Positions 22,464-34,621 of a DNA stretch of 64,000 nucleotides are shown here, one piece after another. Position 1 is the first letter of the stretch, and every line of letters starts with the position of its first letter. The translations under genes and the position numbers were made by a program. The notes beneath the pieces were generated by a model, which saw only the letters and a list, made by a program, of their open reading frames with translations, made no database searches and had not been told where the DNA came from. Source of the DNA: Chlorokybus atmophyticus (taxonomy: Eukaryota; Streptophyta; Chlorokybophyceae; Chlorokybales; Chlorokybaceae); assembly GCA_009103225.1 (NCBI GenBank), contig RHPI01000797.1:280705-344704 (forward strand), given 5' to 3'.

Positions 22464-25400
22464 TCACAAGTTCTCGAGTGACGGCTCGCTCATGGGCATC
22501 TTAATGAGCGCCGACAGCACGGGCGCCCCGCTGCCGCTGGCAGGGTTGAATAGTATCACCCGCAGGGAGTCCGCCGCTCCATCGGGGTCGAGGCTGTGGA
22601 CTTCGAGCTGCAAGGCAACGAGTGTTTGTTGGGTTGTTGTTGTTCGCCCTGACACTGTGGTTTGTTGTACACTGTGGTGTGCGTCACGAAGGGTTGGTTG
22701 ATGGCTGGGTGTGTTGCAACGAGGATGAGAATGCGTACCTCGAGGTGGTATAGCCGCCCCGGCACCAGCAGAGGCACCTGCGTGCAGGTAGCTAGTCAGC
22801 ACGGGACATGGATTTGTTTACTTCTTTACGTGGATAGATGCACTCGGACATTTTGCGTGTGCACAAGCAGGCGCACACGCACACAAGCATGCGTACGCAT
22901 ACGCATATGTGTGTGTCCGCACGTACACGCACGCGTATGCGCATGCGCGCACACATAGGCTTGAACATGCGACCGCGCACGCACAAGTGCGCACACATAC
23001 ACGCCATAACGACGATTCACCAATAACCCTCACCTGCAAGTGCGGCCGCGGGCATTGATAGACAGCTGGATCATAGTGCGCCACGAGCCGCAGGTTCGGC
23101 ACCGCCCTCGCCCCCGTGTTCTGGAACTGCAGCTTCAGCTTGAACAGCGGGCCCAAACCCAACACCTAACAGATGTGACAAAGTATGCTTTAGAAGCGGA
23201 ACAACGTGACGTGGTTGTGGAGAGGAGGGAGTCTTATCGAAGTTGTGACCTGTGCGTTGAGCCTCACGGAGGCATTGGCCGCGTGCGAAACAGGCCCTTG
23301 CCCGTCCGTCAACACCTGCAGAGTTTGTGTATTACTCAAGTTACGCACACAGTCACACAATTACCACACGACTGTTGCAACAGTCTCCAAAAAAGACATC
23401 ACACGTATACACATGTGTGACGGGTTGGTATTACCTTGTAGTACGCCCTCGCAGTGATGAGGCGAAGCTTGCACAAGTCCCTCTGAAAGGCCCTGTGCAT
23501 GTCTGCAGGACCATCGACACATCATTCGTTCGACGCAGTACAAACATGTTGACACTCTTTTGCAAGAATGCCAACACCGAAAGGGCAGAAGACAAACCCA
23601 AAGACACACCTGCGGGCTGATCGGTCTCTCTTTTGGCCTGCTCGACCGCCAGCCGTGTCTTCTTCGGCACGTCCAATGGCACGTCCTGCTCCACGGGTGG
23701 ACCACTAACACAACACAAGTCACCACCACCACCACCACCACCACCACTATGGTCACAGTAACAACAACATACCTGCTGGATGATGCGCCTTCGAGCTGGG
23801 CGTTGCGCGGGAGGATCTTGAGGACAAGGTGGCCGGAGGCGGTGGTGGTCGCCAGCGTGTGGTCCTCGCGGCCGACGCGACCGAAACGCAGCGCCATCAC
23901 GGGGTCCTGCGAGGGGTCAACAAACCCAAAACATGATGTTGTACGTGCACACACATTCGCGCACGCGCCCACATATGTGCACATACCATGCGCGCACGCG
24001 CGCACACACACATGCACCCACCTATTTACACGTGGGCACGCACGCACACATTCCATCCATGGTCGCAGACACGCACACATCCGCATGTACACACGCCAGC
24101 GCGTACATGCACGCACGCTCGCTACTTGACCCATGTGTGCACTGAAGTGATGTGTTTCCTCTCTCTTACGGGGCAGTAGTGTAGTGAGAGCAGGTGCTTG
24201 TTGGTCTCGCTGTGCACGCGGACCTGACCGTTCGCCAGCGCCACCACCACGGCCTTCACCATCCGCTGCCTCTGCACGGACGCGCGGACACCATCATTGT
24301 TGTGGTGGTGGTGGTGGTGGTGGTGGTGGTGGTGGTGGTGGTGGTTAACATGAGTTTGATGGTACGTGCCTGCACGCTGAGGAGTTCCATGCACAGGATC
24401 GGGGCGGGGAAGTAGACCGAATACTGCTTCTTGCCCTGTTAGCACGCACCGATGCTAACAACGAGTGATGGTTACACGCGTGCACGCACATGCGCACACG
24501 CACAAGCATCATTGCCTCTGATTGTCTACAGCACTGCTGTACGTTGTGTTGATTCAAGCAATAAAGTCCAACCCACACTTGCCTTGAGGTGGTAGGAGTG
24601 CATGGCGCTGTTGATGCAGCCAACCACAACAGCCTGTATCCAACAAGCAGCTTATACATGACGACAAACATTCACTCCCAACACCATCACCATTGTTTGA
24701 TAGCTTATGGCACACTTTGCTCAGCTGCTTCACGCCCCACACACACCTTTGCGGTGCGCACGAGGCCGCAGATCTGCACCTCGGGCTCGATGACAAGGCT
24801 CGTCACCTCGCCGTTCTGCCAGTTGATGATGCAAAGTGAGAGTTTTCACCATCTGCAACAAAAGTTAGAAGCAACACACACACAAACAAGACTCTTGCCT
24901 TGATGGTGTACACTTTGGCGTCACGACAGGCCACCACGATACGGTACTCCACATCAAGTACGCTGCATGTATGTACAACACCGGTGTTGTACATACATCC
25001 GCGACACAACAACACCAACTCCCGTAGGAGGCTATGTCTTACCCTGCTGCAGACAAGAACACGGGTACAGCCGGCAGCTTGATCTGAAAGGCAAGCAATG
25101 CAGAGTCAGCGGAGTGTCGATAGAGCCGTCAAATGTAAATAAAAGCAACGCACAACTATTGTCGTGAGTGAATGAAAAAGCACAAAACCACTCACTTTGT
25201 GTACTGCTGTGGTGGCTGCCGGGTCGAGTATCATGACGTGGCTGCTCTCCGTGCCAAACACCACGCACGACACCTGAGAGAGAATGAGCAAGATGAGGGC
25301 ATGCACAACATTTACCACTTAACGCGCAAGGGTGAAGCTGTGTTGATTGCAAGGGGAAACAGCCAGTTCATCGATAGCATATAGGATGACAAAACTGTGA

Positions 25401-27369
25401 GGTGGTGACAGAAACTGAGTTGATGAGTATGCCAACTTGCGGAGTCGAATCACAAAGTCAAAACTGTCAATGTTGAGGTTGAGAAGTCATCAGCAATGCA
25501 ACGAATGCGAGCGCTTACTGCGTCCGGGTCTTCGAGGCTCTTCTTTATCGAGTCCATGCACGTCACGCATGTCTGCAACGAAGCAGAGCAGATTTGACAA
25601 GTGTCTGCTAGACGCATGCAACAGCAGATCTAGTGACGATGGCATACCGTTTGGACGAGGGGCTCGCGTCGGACGGACTCAAACAACTGCACACGCGCTC
25701 CGCTCTGCGTGGAGCAGCACGTGTGTGTACTTGTAGGTGTGCTAAAGTGCGTGTGCACGTGCGTGCAAATGCGTGCGTGCGCGCGTGCGTGTGTGCGTGC
25801 GTGTGTGCGTATGCGTATGCGTGCGCGTGTGCGTGCACAGATATGTGTACATGCGCGTGGCTGGGCGCATATGTGTGCGTGTATGTGCATGTGTGTCAAA
25901 GCGCGTATACAAGACAACATTCTAGTACAACAGCCTCTTGGCTTACGTCTTCCAAAGCAAGCAAGTCGCACGAGCGCCACGTCAAGCCAACGCCCTTCTC
26001 CCTGCCCAAAAGCACAATCAGCTACCCAACATAAGGGACCTCAACAAGCAACACACATGTTGACATAACTTGCATTTGTCACCTTTGTCATATCAGCACC
26101 TGATTTTCTGCAACGCCTCAGCTGTTTGTGCCGCATCCAACCTCCCGCTGCTGGCCTGTGACCATACTTCCTCCTGCCGAACACAACAGCAACACTGTTG
26201 TTGCATGCAGCAACATGCATTCCACATACCCAACTTTACTACCTCACCTCGTTGGCGTTGGTGTCGACGGGTGGCAGAGCGTACTTGCAGAACGGTTTCG
26301 CGCGCTTGAAGACGTAGATGACGGAAGCGCAAGCGACGGCGACGCAGGCGTTGCGCGCCTGAGAGTGTCATTGTTGGTTTGTGTGGTGTGTGGGAGGGGG
26401 GGATGGGGTTGGAGGAGGGGTGGAAACGAACCTCGGGGTAGAAGGCTGTGACGGCTGTTGGGGAGGCGAGCAACCCAACCTGAAGCTCCAAGTCCGTGCC
26501 TGTTGATTTACATTGACATTGGCTACGACAGAAACCGTGTGTCGTCTGGACAACAAGATGCAGGCAGGAAGAGCAGCAGCAGAAGAGCGCGTATGTGCGT
26601 GTGCGCGCGCGTGTGAGTGTATGTGAGAATGCAAACGCGCATGTGTGCGTGTGCATGTACGTGTGCGTGTATGAGTGTGTGCGTGCATACCGCGCCAGAT
26701 CTTGAGCGTGTTCGATGCATGATCTGCAGCAACCAGGCGGTAGTCCGCGTCCGAGAAGACATCCGCTGAGCACACGCACGCCTGCGTCGCTTTCACTCCA
26801 GCAACCTGCGTTGTTGCAACAACAACAACAACTTACTGATGGCTGAAGAGTGAGTGCACTCAGAACTGATTGGGTGAGTGAGTGAGTGGGTGGGTGATTG
26901 AGTGAAGTGCGGCCATTCAGTCGTTAAGAGGGTGGTATAGTAAGCCATCGCTCAATTGCTCGGTCTACGTTGAAAGCAAAAAGATGTTTCAAAGTAAGAG
27001 AACAGTTGTAAGAAGCATCACTTTACGCAGCAGCAGCAGCAAGCAGAGCATATCATTGCAAATAATGAAACTGAGAGCAACACGCAACTGCACTGGTGCC
27101 AACGTTTGATGTTGATGGAAGCGCACTAATCAAAACAGTAATATTTTCTTGAAACAAGTGAACCCTGATCCAAGGCCATCACTACGCCATACAGGGAAGC
27201 CACTCCAGCATGCAATGCAGTACCATGCCTCTCAAGCCAAATGCCATCATACCGGGTCGTGCCACGCGTCCAACCAGACGCTCCCGGGCGCCTTACCACC
27301 CTGATCCAATGCCCCGCCAGCCGCCGCAGCCGCCGCGGCAGCTGCAGCCGCCGCCACCGCCTCATCCAT
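22464..27369 (-). CDS. BBS1: BBS1, core subunit of the BBSome, 22 exons, 593 aa
   Basis: BBS1 belongs to the BBSome coat that exports and sorts membrane proteins in cilia and contacts the ARL6 GTPase through its beta-propeller. I traced 22 exons from ATG 27369 to the TGA at 22464; phases agree and give 593 residues. Exon ends, high to low: 27369-27253, 26805-26691, 26499-26432, 26358-26248, 26173-26100, 26001-25947, 25686-25648, 25572-25519, 25273-25196, 25083-25043, 24962-24899, 24815-24747, 24633-24583, 24435-24370, 24271-24170, 23906-23773, 23704-23610, 23502-23435, 23315-23250, 23165-23034, 22777-22739, 22607-22464. Family-like blocks are VWLDAWHDPV, VIYVFKRAKPFCKY, VSCVVFGTESSHVMILDP, VALANGQVRVH, LRFGRVGREDHTLATTT, VPKKTRLAVEQAKRE, DMHRAFQRDLCKLRLITARA and GLGPLFKLKLQFQNTGARAV. 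The final block is the C-terminal gamma-adaptin-ear-like domain. Three introns start with GC. Confidence 0.95.
22845..23010. repeat. Alternating CA/GC tract in a BBS1 intron
   Basis: The intron between BBS1 exons 20 and 21 is nearly all alternating purine-pyrimidine (ACACGCACAC, GCATACGCATATG, GCGCATGCGCGC). Similar BBS1 intron tracts lie at 23940-24125, 25735-25900 and 26585-26690. Confidence 0.8.
24299..24345. repeat. (TGG)n microsatellite in a BBS1 intron
   Basis: About 14 TGG units lie between BBS1 exons 14 and 15. On the coding strand this is (CCA)n near the acceptor. Confidence 0.9.
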
Positions 27370-27609
27370 AGGCCTGGCAAAAAGCCTGGTGCTGCACTCT
27401 GGTTAGGCTTCCTGGTTAGAGAAGCAGTGCGATCATCGGTCTGCCACTAACCAAGCAACAACGGTTTGATGTAGATATCTATACTTTCGTCTGCTTGAAA
27501 CCGCTGATATCCAAGCTGCTATACTACATAAGCTGGTTTGGAAAGTGTTACAAGTTGTACTGACTGACAACACTGACTTGCTTTACACGTGGCAGTCGTA
27601 GGGCGCGCG
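27370..27609. promoter_or_regulatory. Shared upstream region of BBS1 and the plastid membrane-protein gene
   Basis: Only 240 bp lie between the divergent start codons, so both promoters must be contained here or overlap the genes. No clear TATA box is seen. Inferred bidirectional promoter. Confidence 0.5.
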
Positions 27610-29494
27610 ATGGCCGCCGGTGGCGGCGGCGGGGAGATGGCGGCGATGTCGGTGGGATTGTCGTCATGGTTGGGGGCTGCCGCTGCATCTAAGGGTTTGC
27701 GCTTGCCAGACAGGTCGCCGGCGCAGCGTCATAGGGATCGAGCCGCACGCATTGCCTGGCAATGCGTGCGGGTGTCGGCGGCCAAGTCCGGGTCGTCTTC
27801 GTCGCCGTCCTCCTCCTCCTCGTCCTCGGCGCCTTTACCTAGACAGGATATCCCGGCCGCCCCCGTGACGAGGGTGACGACCGCTCTGAGCGACACCATC
27901 CCGCCACCGCCGAGGGGCTACGCGACGCTGCCACCTTACGCCGTCCCCGTAGCTGGCGCCGTCGTCGCCATCCTCGCCGGCGTCGCCCTACTCCGGGGTA
28001 AGCAGGGGCGGCGGAGCAAGGACGATGATGAAGGTGGCGAAGGTGGTGTTGGCTCCATTGATGAGCTTGTGGACCGAGGACACCTCTCTGAGGATCGCAA
28101 CCTCAGGTGCGAGCATGTCCTTCAACGTGCATGCATCATGCACATTGCGCAGTTGGGGTACGGTAAGGGTCAGTCTTTTGATTTTGGATTTTGCCTTGCC
28201 ATCCCCATGGCCGTCCTACACGCTTGCATGCGTGCATTTCAGCGTGCATGTGCACGTGTGTGTCATTGAGTGTGTACGTGCGTGCATGGGCATGTGTGTG
28301 TATTGGCCCCCATTAAAGAATGCAAGTGAGATACGTCCATGACGTGCTTCAATCTTGTTGGCAGCACGCTTGTTGGCAGGGCTCGTGCGTGCACACATGG
28401 TTTGAGAGCAACACGCATGTACATGCCCCAAGACCAACATAACTCTCACTGTGTGTCTGTACTCGTGTACGTAGTGAGGCGTCTTCACCATCGCCGGCAG
28501 TATCGGCGTCGTCGCTGAAGAGCGTGTTAGACGTCCCGCCGCTGTCGCCAGATGAGGTCAAGGCCGGCCGTGCACGCCGAGCACGCACTCAATACGCGCA
28601 ACCCGTCTTCGTGCGCGAGGGAGACCCCGTCCCTGAAGGTGAATACTGTTATTGGTATACTTACTAAGTAATGGTTTGTATGCAAACGCGCGTACACACA
28701 CACGCACGCACGCACGCGCGCATGTGTGCCCGTGAGCGCACCCACGCACATGGCATACACACATTTGGCAAAGCTTATGAACAGGGGTACTTGCATGCAT
28801 GCTCACGAAGTATGTTTGTGTGCATGCGCGCACACACACACACGCACTTAACAGCGCAATACTACACCATCAGGTGTGGATCCAGCAGTTGTCATGGAGA
28901 TCCCGAGGGACCATCCGTTCTTTGCGGGCGCGGGAGCGGAGTTGTCTACCGAGGAGGAGGAGGTGCTGAGGCAGAGGCTCATGGCGCGACGGCCACCAAG
29001 GCAGCGCGTGAGGATCGAAGGGGATGCCGACTCGCCACTATCACAGGTATGTGGAATGTTGTTGTGCAACACGCGCAGCCACAAGACAGGAACTCACACA
29101 ATGCGTGCACATGGTAACTCACATACGCGTGCACACGGGCGCACACAACGTCACCATGTGCCTTGCGTGCTGTTCTGTGCGATGTTTGATACACATGCTG
29201 CACATGCTCTGTTATCATGCAACTCAGTAACCAAGCAGCTTGCGTAGAATGGCGTGCAGACAGTCAGTCAAAGGCAAAATGTAGGCATAAACTTTGAATA
29301 CTGAACTATTGTGTGCAAAGGCATCCAGCGAGAGGGAACGCATGGTGCAGGACTCCATCTCCAAGAAGCGCGAGAAGTACAGCGGGTTGTCGGACGAGGA
29401 GCGGTTAAACCCCAAGTTTGAGAAGCCCGTGTACATCGACCCTAAGTCCGACGGCGGCAACAACGACATACCCAACCCGAGGCGCGCGTCGTGA
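27610..29494 (+). CDS. Unrecognised predicted plastid single-pass membrane protein, 4 exons, 335 aa
   Basis: Exons 27610-28106, 28475-28638, 28874-29046 and 29321-29494 join in phase to 335 residues. I do not recognise the family. The first ~90 residues are rich in Ala, Ser, Gly and Arg, like a chloroplast transit peptide, with a Ser run. One membrane segment (YAVPVAGAVVAILAGVALL) at about 116-134 is followed by a basic patch (RGKQGRRSK) and a long acidic, hydrophilic tail. The tail contains SPDEVKAGRARRARTQYAQP, STEEEEVLRQRLMARRPPRQ and ISKKREKYSGLSDEERLNPK. The end is rich in Pro, Asn and Asp. ATG 27610 was chosen because it opens the transit-like leader; the next ATG is 27 bp on. It is head-to-head with BBS1. 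Acceptors are CAG or TAG except the last (AAAG), so the exon 4 boundary is slightly uncertain. Confidence 0.7.
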
Positions 29495-31264
29495 CACGAG
29501 CAGCGTTGTTTAGGTTAAGACAGTACCCCTGGTGCATGTGTACGCTCAAAGTTTTGGTAAAAGTAGTCTGGTCAGGTAGGTGATGTAGTCAGGACATTAC
29601 AGACAAGGTCGTTTTGGTTCAAGTTGTGGCACAGGCTCTCAAGGTGGTTTGGATGTCGTCACACAAACTCAGTCTGTTTGCAATGGTCCTGCAATGGATG
29701 CACGTCGTGCTGGACATGTTGCCTGGTCTTCGGGCACATCAGGTCGCGCACTTGTGCCTGCTGTTCACATGTCATGTTTGACGGTGTGCAACGCAATAAC
29801 GGCGGCAATGATGCCATAAGTACACGCCATACAACGAAATGTACGAGTACAGCAATGCATCGCAGGGCACTGCAAACATCAGTTTTCGTGCCTGTGAGTG
29901 GGTGGGGCTTTGAGTGCACACTTCCGAAAGCCGCAGGCTTACAACTTTGATTGTTGCCTGCCAACTCGCCATCTCATGAGTGTTGGCTTTATGAAATTTC
30001 GATTAGTTACAAGGTGGCGAATTTCTGCAGTTGCCGCGAATGACACCAAGTCGCTGCTGGAAGCCTACGGAAGCAGCAATACGTATCACACACATGCACA
30101 CACATAACGGTACACGACGCGACGTGCAAAGGCACCCCACAACATAGTCCTACATGAGCTCATGGTGTCTGCAAGCAAAAACAGATGCAGGAATGGTCCT
30201 ATGCCAGCAAGAATGCAAAGAGTGCACATGGATGTTTGTCCACGCGCTCTGTGTAAAGTTGACAGGCACGCAGGATGTGCATGCCTGTGCGTGCACATGC
30301 ATCCAGCTGCAGATACTGATAAGGGGGTGCACCATAAAATCACCAAGAATGAAAGCAGATCAACGAAGGGACACGATGATACATTACAACAGCAAGATCA
30401 ACGTTGTTACCATATGCACGAACAGGTGCGCAGACATGTATGCACTACTTGCATCCGGGCTCGCCCTGCAGCTGTACATCACTCCTGAGCAAGCTGTTGG
30501 TGCGCGCACTAGCAAAAGAATAGGATTTACACCTATGTGCATGGACAACTTGGACCACACGTAAACCATCATATTGACATGCAGACCAACAGTTCAAGAT
30601 GCACAGTGAGCGCGAACTTGCAATAAAGTAAAGGCTATCCGTTCACAACAACAGCGTTCCCATTGCACTGCAGGAGACAACCAACGATGATTACTCAAGC
30701 TGGTTTAACTGCCAATGTCGGCGAGGGCTTGTAAGCTTGGGGACCACCTGCAGTTGAAGGTAGACAACACACACTCGAAGAGAACAACAGAAACTTAGAA
30801 AAAGAGACAATTGCAACACAACCAACACACAAAGACGCACACAAACAGAAACTTGCTGTCCCACATTAACACCATGATGCTGGCACGCAACAGCCAGAGA
30901 GTATCAGATGAACATGGAGGCTGGCAACAGCAAGGCGCGCATAGCACATCAAATCGAACACAGCAATGCCAGAAGTGCAACAGCGATTAGCAACTAATCA
31001 ACTTCAGTAACTGGCTTCAATGGCTGGGTTTCAGCGTTTTACACTAGATTCGGTCAGTCCGCAACCAATGCTCCTCCCAGAAACAAAGCACAGCTGGCTA
31101 ATACATACCTCTCAACGCTTGCTTTACGCCATTCCTAGCGTGTGTATGACACCTTAAACAAACTGTCCTATGAGGACTGTTAGAAGAAAGCATATGCAAT
31201 CAGCAGCACCCACGCAGGCAACTAAACAAGCAAAAGTGAAAGTGACAGCTTCCCAAAAATTGGT
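29495..31264. other. Intergenic stretch, no gene recognised
   Basis: Open frames here have no family resemblance, no consistent splice structure and biased Cys/His composition. It presumably holds the 3' end of the plastid protein gene and downstream flank of histone H3. Confidence 0.5.
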
Positions 31265-31283
31265 GGTGTTTAAAAAAACACCA
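31264..31283 (-). terminator. Candidate histone mRNA 3' hairpin (8-bp stem, 4-nt loop)
   Basis: On the coding strand of H3, TGGTGTTT pairs perfectly with AAACACCA around a TTTT loop, about 95-115 nt after the stop codon. Replication-dependent histone mRNAs in many algae and animals end in a 6-bp, 4-nt-loop stem. This one is longer and lacks the exact consensus, so the assignment is tentative. Confidence 0.4.
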
Positions 31284-31376
31284 TTGACAGTGGGTCGGGC
31301 ACGCCCACAGCAGGATTATGTGCGTCCTGCACACAGCAGCATCTTGCAGCAGCAAAAAGGAGCTCAGGCAGTCCAA

Positions 31377-31805
<429 letters not shown>

Positions 31806-31927
31806 CTACAAGCACAACACCGCCGCTGACGACAGCACCCACTACACCACCGACGATGACGAGCAGAACAGCTACAGGCACAGATAGCTGCAAGCTTAGA
31901 CTGCCTCAACTTGTGGCTGAAGCAAGG

Positions 31928-32016
31928 CTTTATACTCAGCCGCCAGTTGCAAAATTGAAACGTTGGAATGTTAGGCGGGAGTTTGTGTGCTTTGAGGTTT
32001 CCGACCAATCAGCAGC
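31928..32016 (-). promoter_or_regulatory. Histone H3 promoter elements (TATA box and inverted CCAAT)
   Basis: Reading the minus strand, a TATAAAG box lies at about 31934-31928, roughly 140 bp above the H3 ATG. An ATTGG (inverted CCAAT, CCAATC on +) is about 75 bp further up at 32005-32012. The spacing fits a TATA-type histone promoter. Confidence 0.55.
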
Positions 32017-32119
32017 GAGAGAAGCGGCAGAACCCGGCTCGAGAGGGTTGTAGGCCAACGGCTGAGTAAAAGTTTGCCGTAAATTCAATTTACTGAACTT
32101 GAACTTCGCGCTTGAATCA

Positions 32120-32900
32120 GCTCAGCTCAGCTGAGCACAGCCGCTGGTCACGAGATTCCTGAACCCAGATCACCCTTGAGTAAGTCGGTATATATAATTC
32201 ATACGGTATACATGATACATAAATCACATAGCAAAAGTTATAATAAAACATTCCAGAAGTTTTGCACCAACATGACACGGACCCTACCCTGCACATCACG
32301 AGGACTGCAATGCAACGGAAACCTTGCATACGCGATGGTGTGATGCATTGCATTTTTATACTGATGAGTAAATTTTATTGTATAGCGTGCTGCAAATGGA
32401 TGAATTGAAAGTCATGCATTCTCCATCAAACATAAGTGCCATGTGCTTCATTCACATGCAATGCGAATGTGTAAAGAGGTATTGTATAGCATTGCACCTT
32501 GCTTTGAGAGCCTTGTCGGTTGTGATGCCGTGTTGTACGAAGCATACTGCAACGAAGCATGTAATAGTTTACTTAAAGCCTTTGAATGTAGTGACAGAGG
32601 AAGCTCCGCGATAACTTGGCAGGGTTACGGGGCACACCCAAGGGGCCTTGATTGCTCTGTGAGGTATTAAGTCGTAAAGCAAAGTCGTGTCTCGAGGTTG
32701 TTAAAGATAAAACGAATCCAGTGTTTATGCTAGAGGTCGTGTCGGAGCCTCACATTTGTTGTTTATACTTGTGTATTCATATTTGCTGCTATGAATCATG
32801 ATGCACTTGAGCCTACACAATGCGATCGCTTGCCTTGTATTGGTAGGTAGCTGTGCGCATTAATATAAATTTGATTAAGATAATGTATTCAATTTTTGCT
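32120..32900. other. AT-rich intergenic stretch
   Basis: It contains a near-repeat of a CTATGAATxATGATGCAxxTGAGCCTxCAC motif at about 32790-32818 and 32904-32938, which suggests a small local duplication. No exon is recognised. Confidence 0.5.
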
Positions 32901-32941
32901 ATTGCTATGAATTGTGATGCATCTGAGCCTCCACACCTAGG

Positions 32942-34301
32942 TCACTTGCCTTGTATTGAGAGATCGCTGTGCTCATCTGATATTGGTTTGACTAAGGCAA
33001 CACATCTTATTGATGGCCTCCTCTCCAGTACAGAGCCGGCTGCTGCCACCAGAGTTTCAAGCGTGTTGGCAGGTCCCCTACCTAACCTATGCACATCAGC
33101 AGCCAATCTTTGCATTTCAAGCTGCTGTGTCCATTTGAGCCGCCTACAGATTTTGATGTGCAACACCAGCTCAATTACAGCAGGGCACAACATGTATGCT
33201 AGCATAACCATTACTGCGCTTGGTTGCATACTAGTAAGAGGCTATGGCTAATACGCAGTAAACCAGCCATGTTACAGACTGAATAATCAAAGCACAAAGT
33301 TGCGTACCACCCTCATCTATGCCAGCTCTGCATCAATCCTCATGACGACCAACTTCCTGCACCAACAGTCCAGGTCAAGTCCAATGCTGCGCTCCACAAA
33401 TACCAAAGTGCACAAGAGTGCATGCATTGTGGAAGGCACAAAAAGGGTGACGTGTGCGATGATCCCTCATGTTGCAAAGTTGTCAACAGCAGTTGTCAGC
33501 TAGAGCTAATATGCATATCAATAATCATTGGGATCATCTTCGCACAGGCACCATGCAAAATCCCAATACAGAGTACAGACCTGCAAGTTGTGGCCTCAGT
33601 GGTTTATGACTGCAGCTACCTGTCACACTGAATCTCGTCTGCCTGTTACACAAACCTGCTGACGCAACCTCGGTAAGAGCAAGCAAAATGACACTCTGCA
33701 AAACCTATTGTGCTCATGCAATGTCCACAATCGAGTCTGGTTCCTGAGCAGTTGGTTCAGCAGCCATCAGCCTCAGGACAAGTAACAATCCAAAATGGGC
33801 TGATGGCGTTAAAGGCGCTGCAGCTCAGAGGAACATACGCTGCTCGACTGAGGTTTCCTCTCGCACAGCTATGACTCGTGTACCATCCATAGCAAAAAGC
33901 CAACGGAATGGTGCTCTTAAGGACTGTGCGTTGCAACTACCGTGCACTTCTGCTGTGTGCACATGTCACATGTGAAAGCGCACTCACATGGTTTGCTTGC
34001 AGCCTCCTGCAGTCAACCGGCTGAAGGTCAGAACGGCCTTGCTTCCATTTACATGCTTCCCTGGGCTGTAGTCTACAGAAGCCACTTCATAGGGAGGCTT
34101 GCAGAACCCCTTTCGGCGATAAATATCTGCAAACGAGCACGAGATTGCTCAGCATCGATAGAATGTTGCCGTAAACCCGGATCAAGCTAACGGTAACTCT
34201 GAAAGCATGTGGCATGCCAAGGAGAAAAGAACAGAGGACATCACGACAGAACCATGTAAAACATCAAAAAATACGCTCACCATGTGCATGGTGGCAGCCA
34301 T
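32942..34301 (-). CDS. Probable uncharacterised gene, exon structure unresolved
   Basis: Several minus-strand stretches look protein-coding, but I could not join them in phase. A possible first exon (34301-34281, MAATMHM) ends at a GTGAGC donor. Further pieces are GFCKPPYEVASVDYSPGK (about 34110-34050), APFRWLFAMDGTRVIAVREE (about 33915-33845), and LVFVERSIGLDLDCWCRKLV (about 33410-33345). A final open frame ends at 32942 and has a hydrophobic segment (VMVMLAYMLCPAVIELVL) followed by LKWTQQLEMQRLAADVHRLG, a membrane anchor plus short coiled coil. I recognise no family. The stop and strand are the better supported parts; the start is a guess from its layout opposite the rhodanese gene. Confidence 0.4.
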
Positions 34302-34478
34302 CCACGCAGCAACGTGTAAGCCTTTGGTGCGAGGCACACACTACCCGCCATGCAAGTCAGCTTGGCGCACCCTTTTCACTATAAGCAGGCGCGGCTCAAG
34401 ACAGCTCTTCCAAGTCAGCCTACCTGCCTGACGCCCCAAACCAACTACATGACAGCAGCGGCAGCGGCGGGCCTCACT

Positions 34479-34479
<1 letters not shown>

Positions 34480-34510
<31 letters not shown>
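34480..34510. repeat. (GCC)n trinucleotide run
   Basis: About nine GCC units lie in the region between the divergent gene pair at 34.3-34.6 kb, so it is probably 5' UTR or promoter sequence. Confidence 0.85.
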
Positions 34511-34621
34511 TAAACTTTGCGTGCTACACAGCGTTGTTGCGACAACGCTGCAGCTCACCCTTCCTGTTGCATGCGTCCACATCGCAAGAACGCTACCGAC
34601 AACGCTGTCAACTGGCTCAGC

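Noticed and set aside
23700-24345. CRISPR-like regular repeats
   Set aside because: The repeats are CCA/TGG and CA microsatellites without spacer structure, inside introns of a eukaryotic gene.
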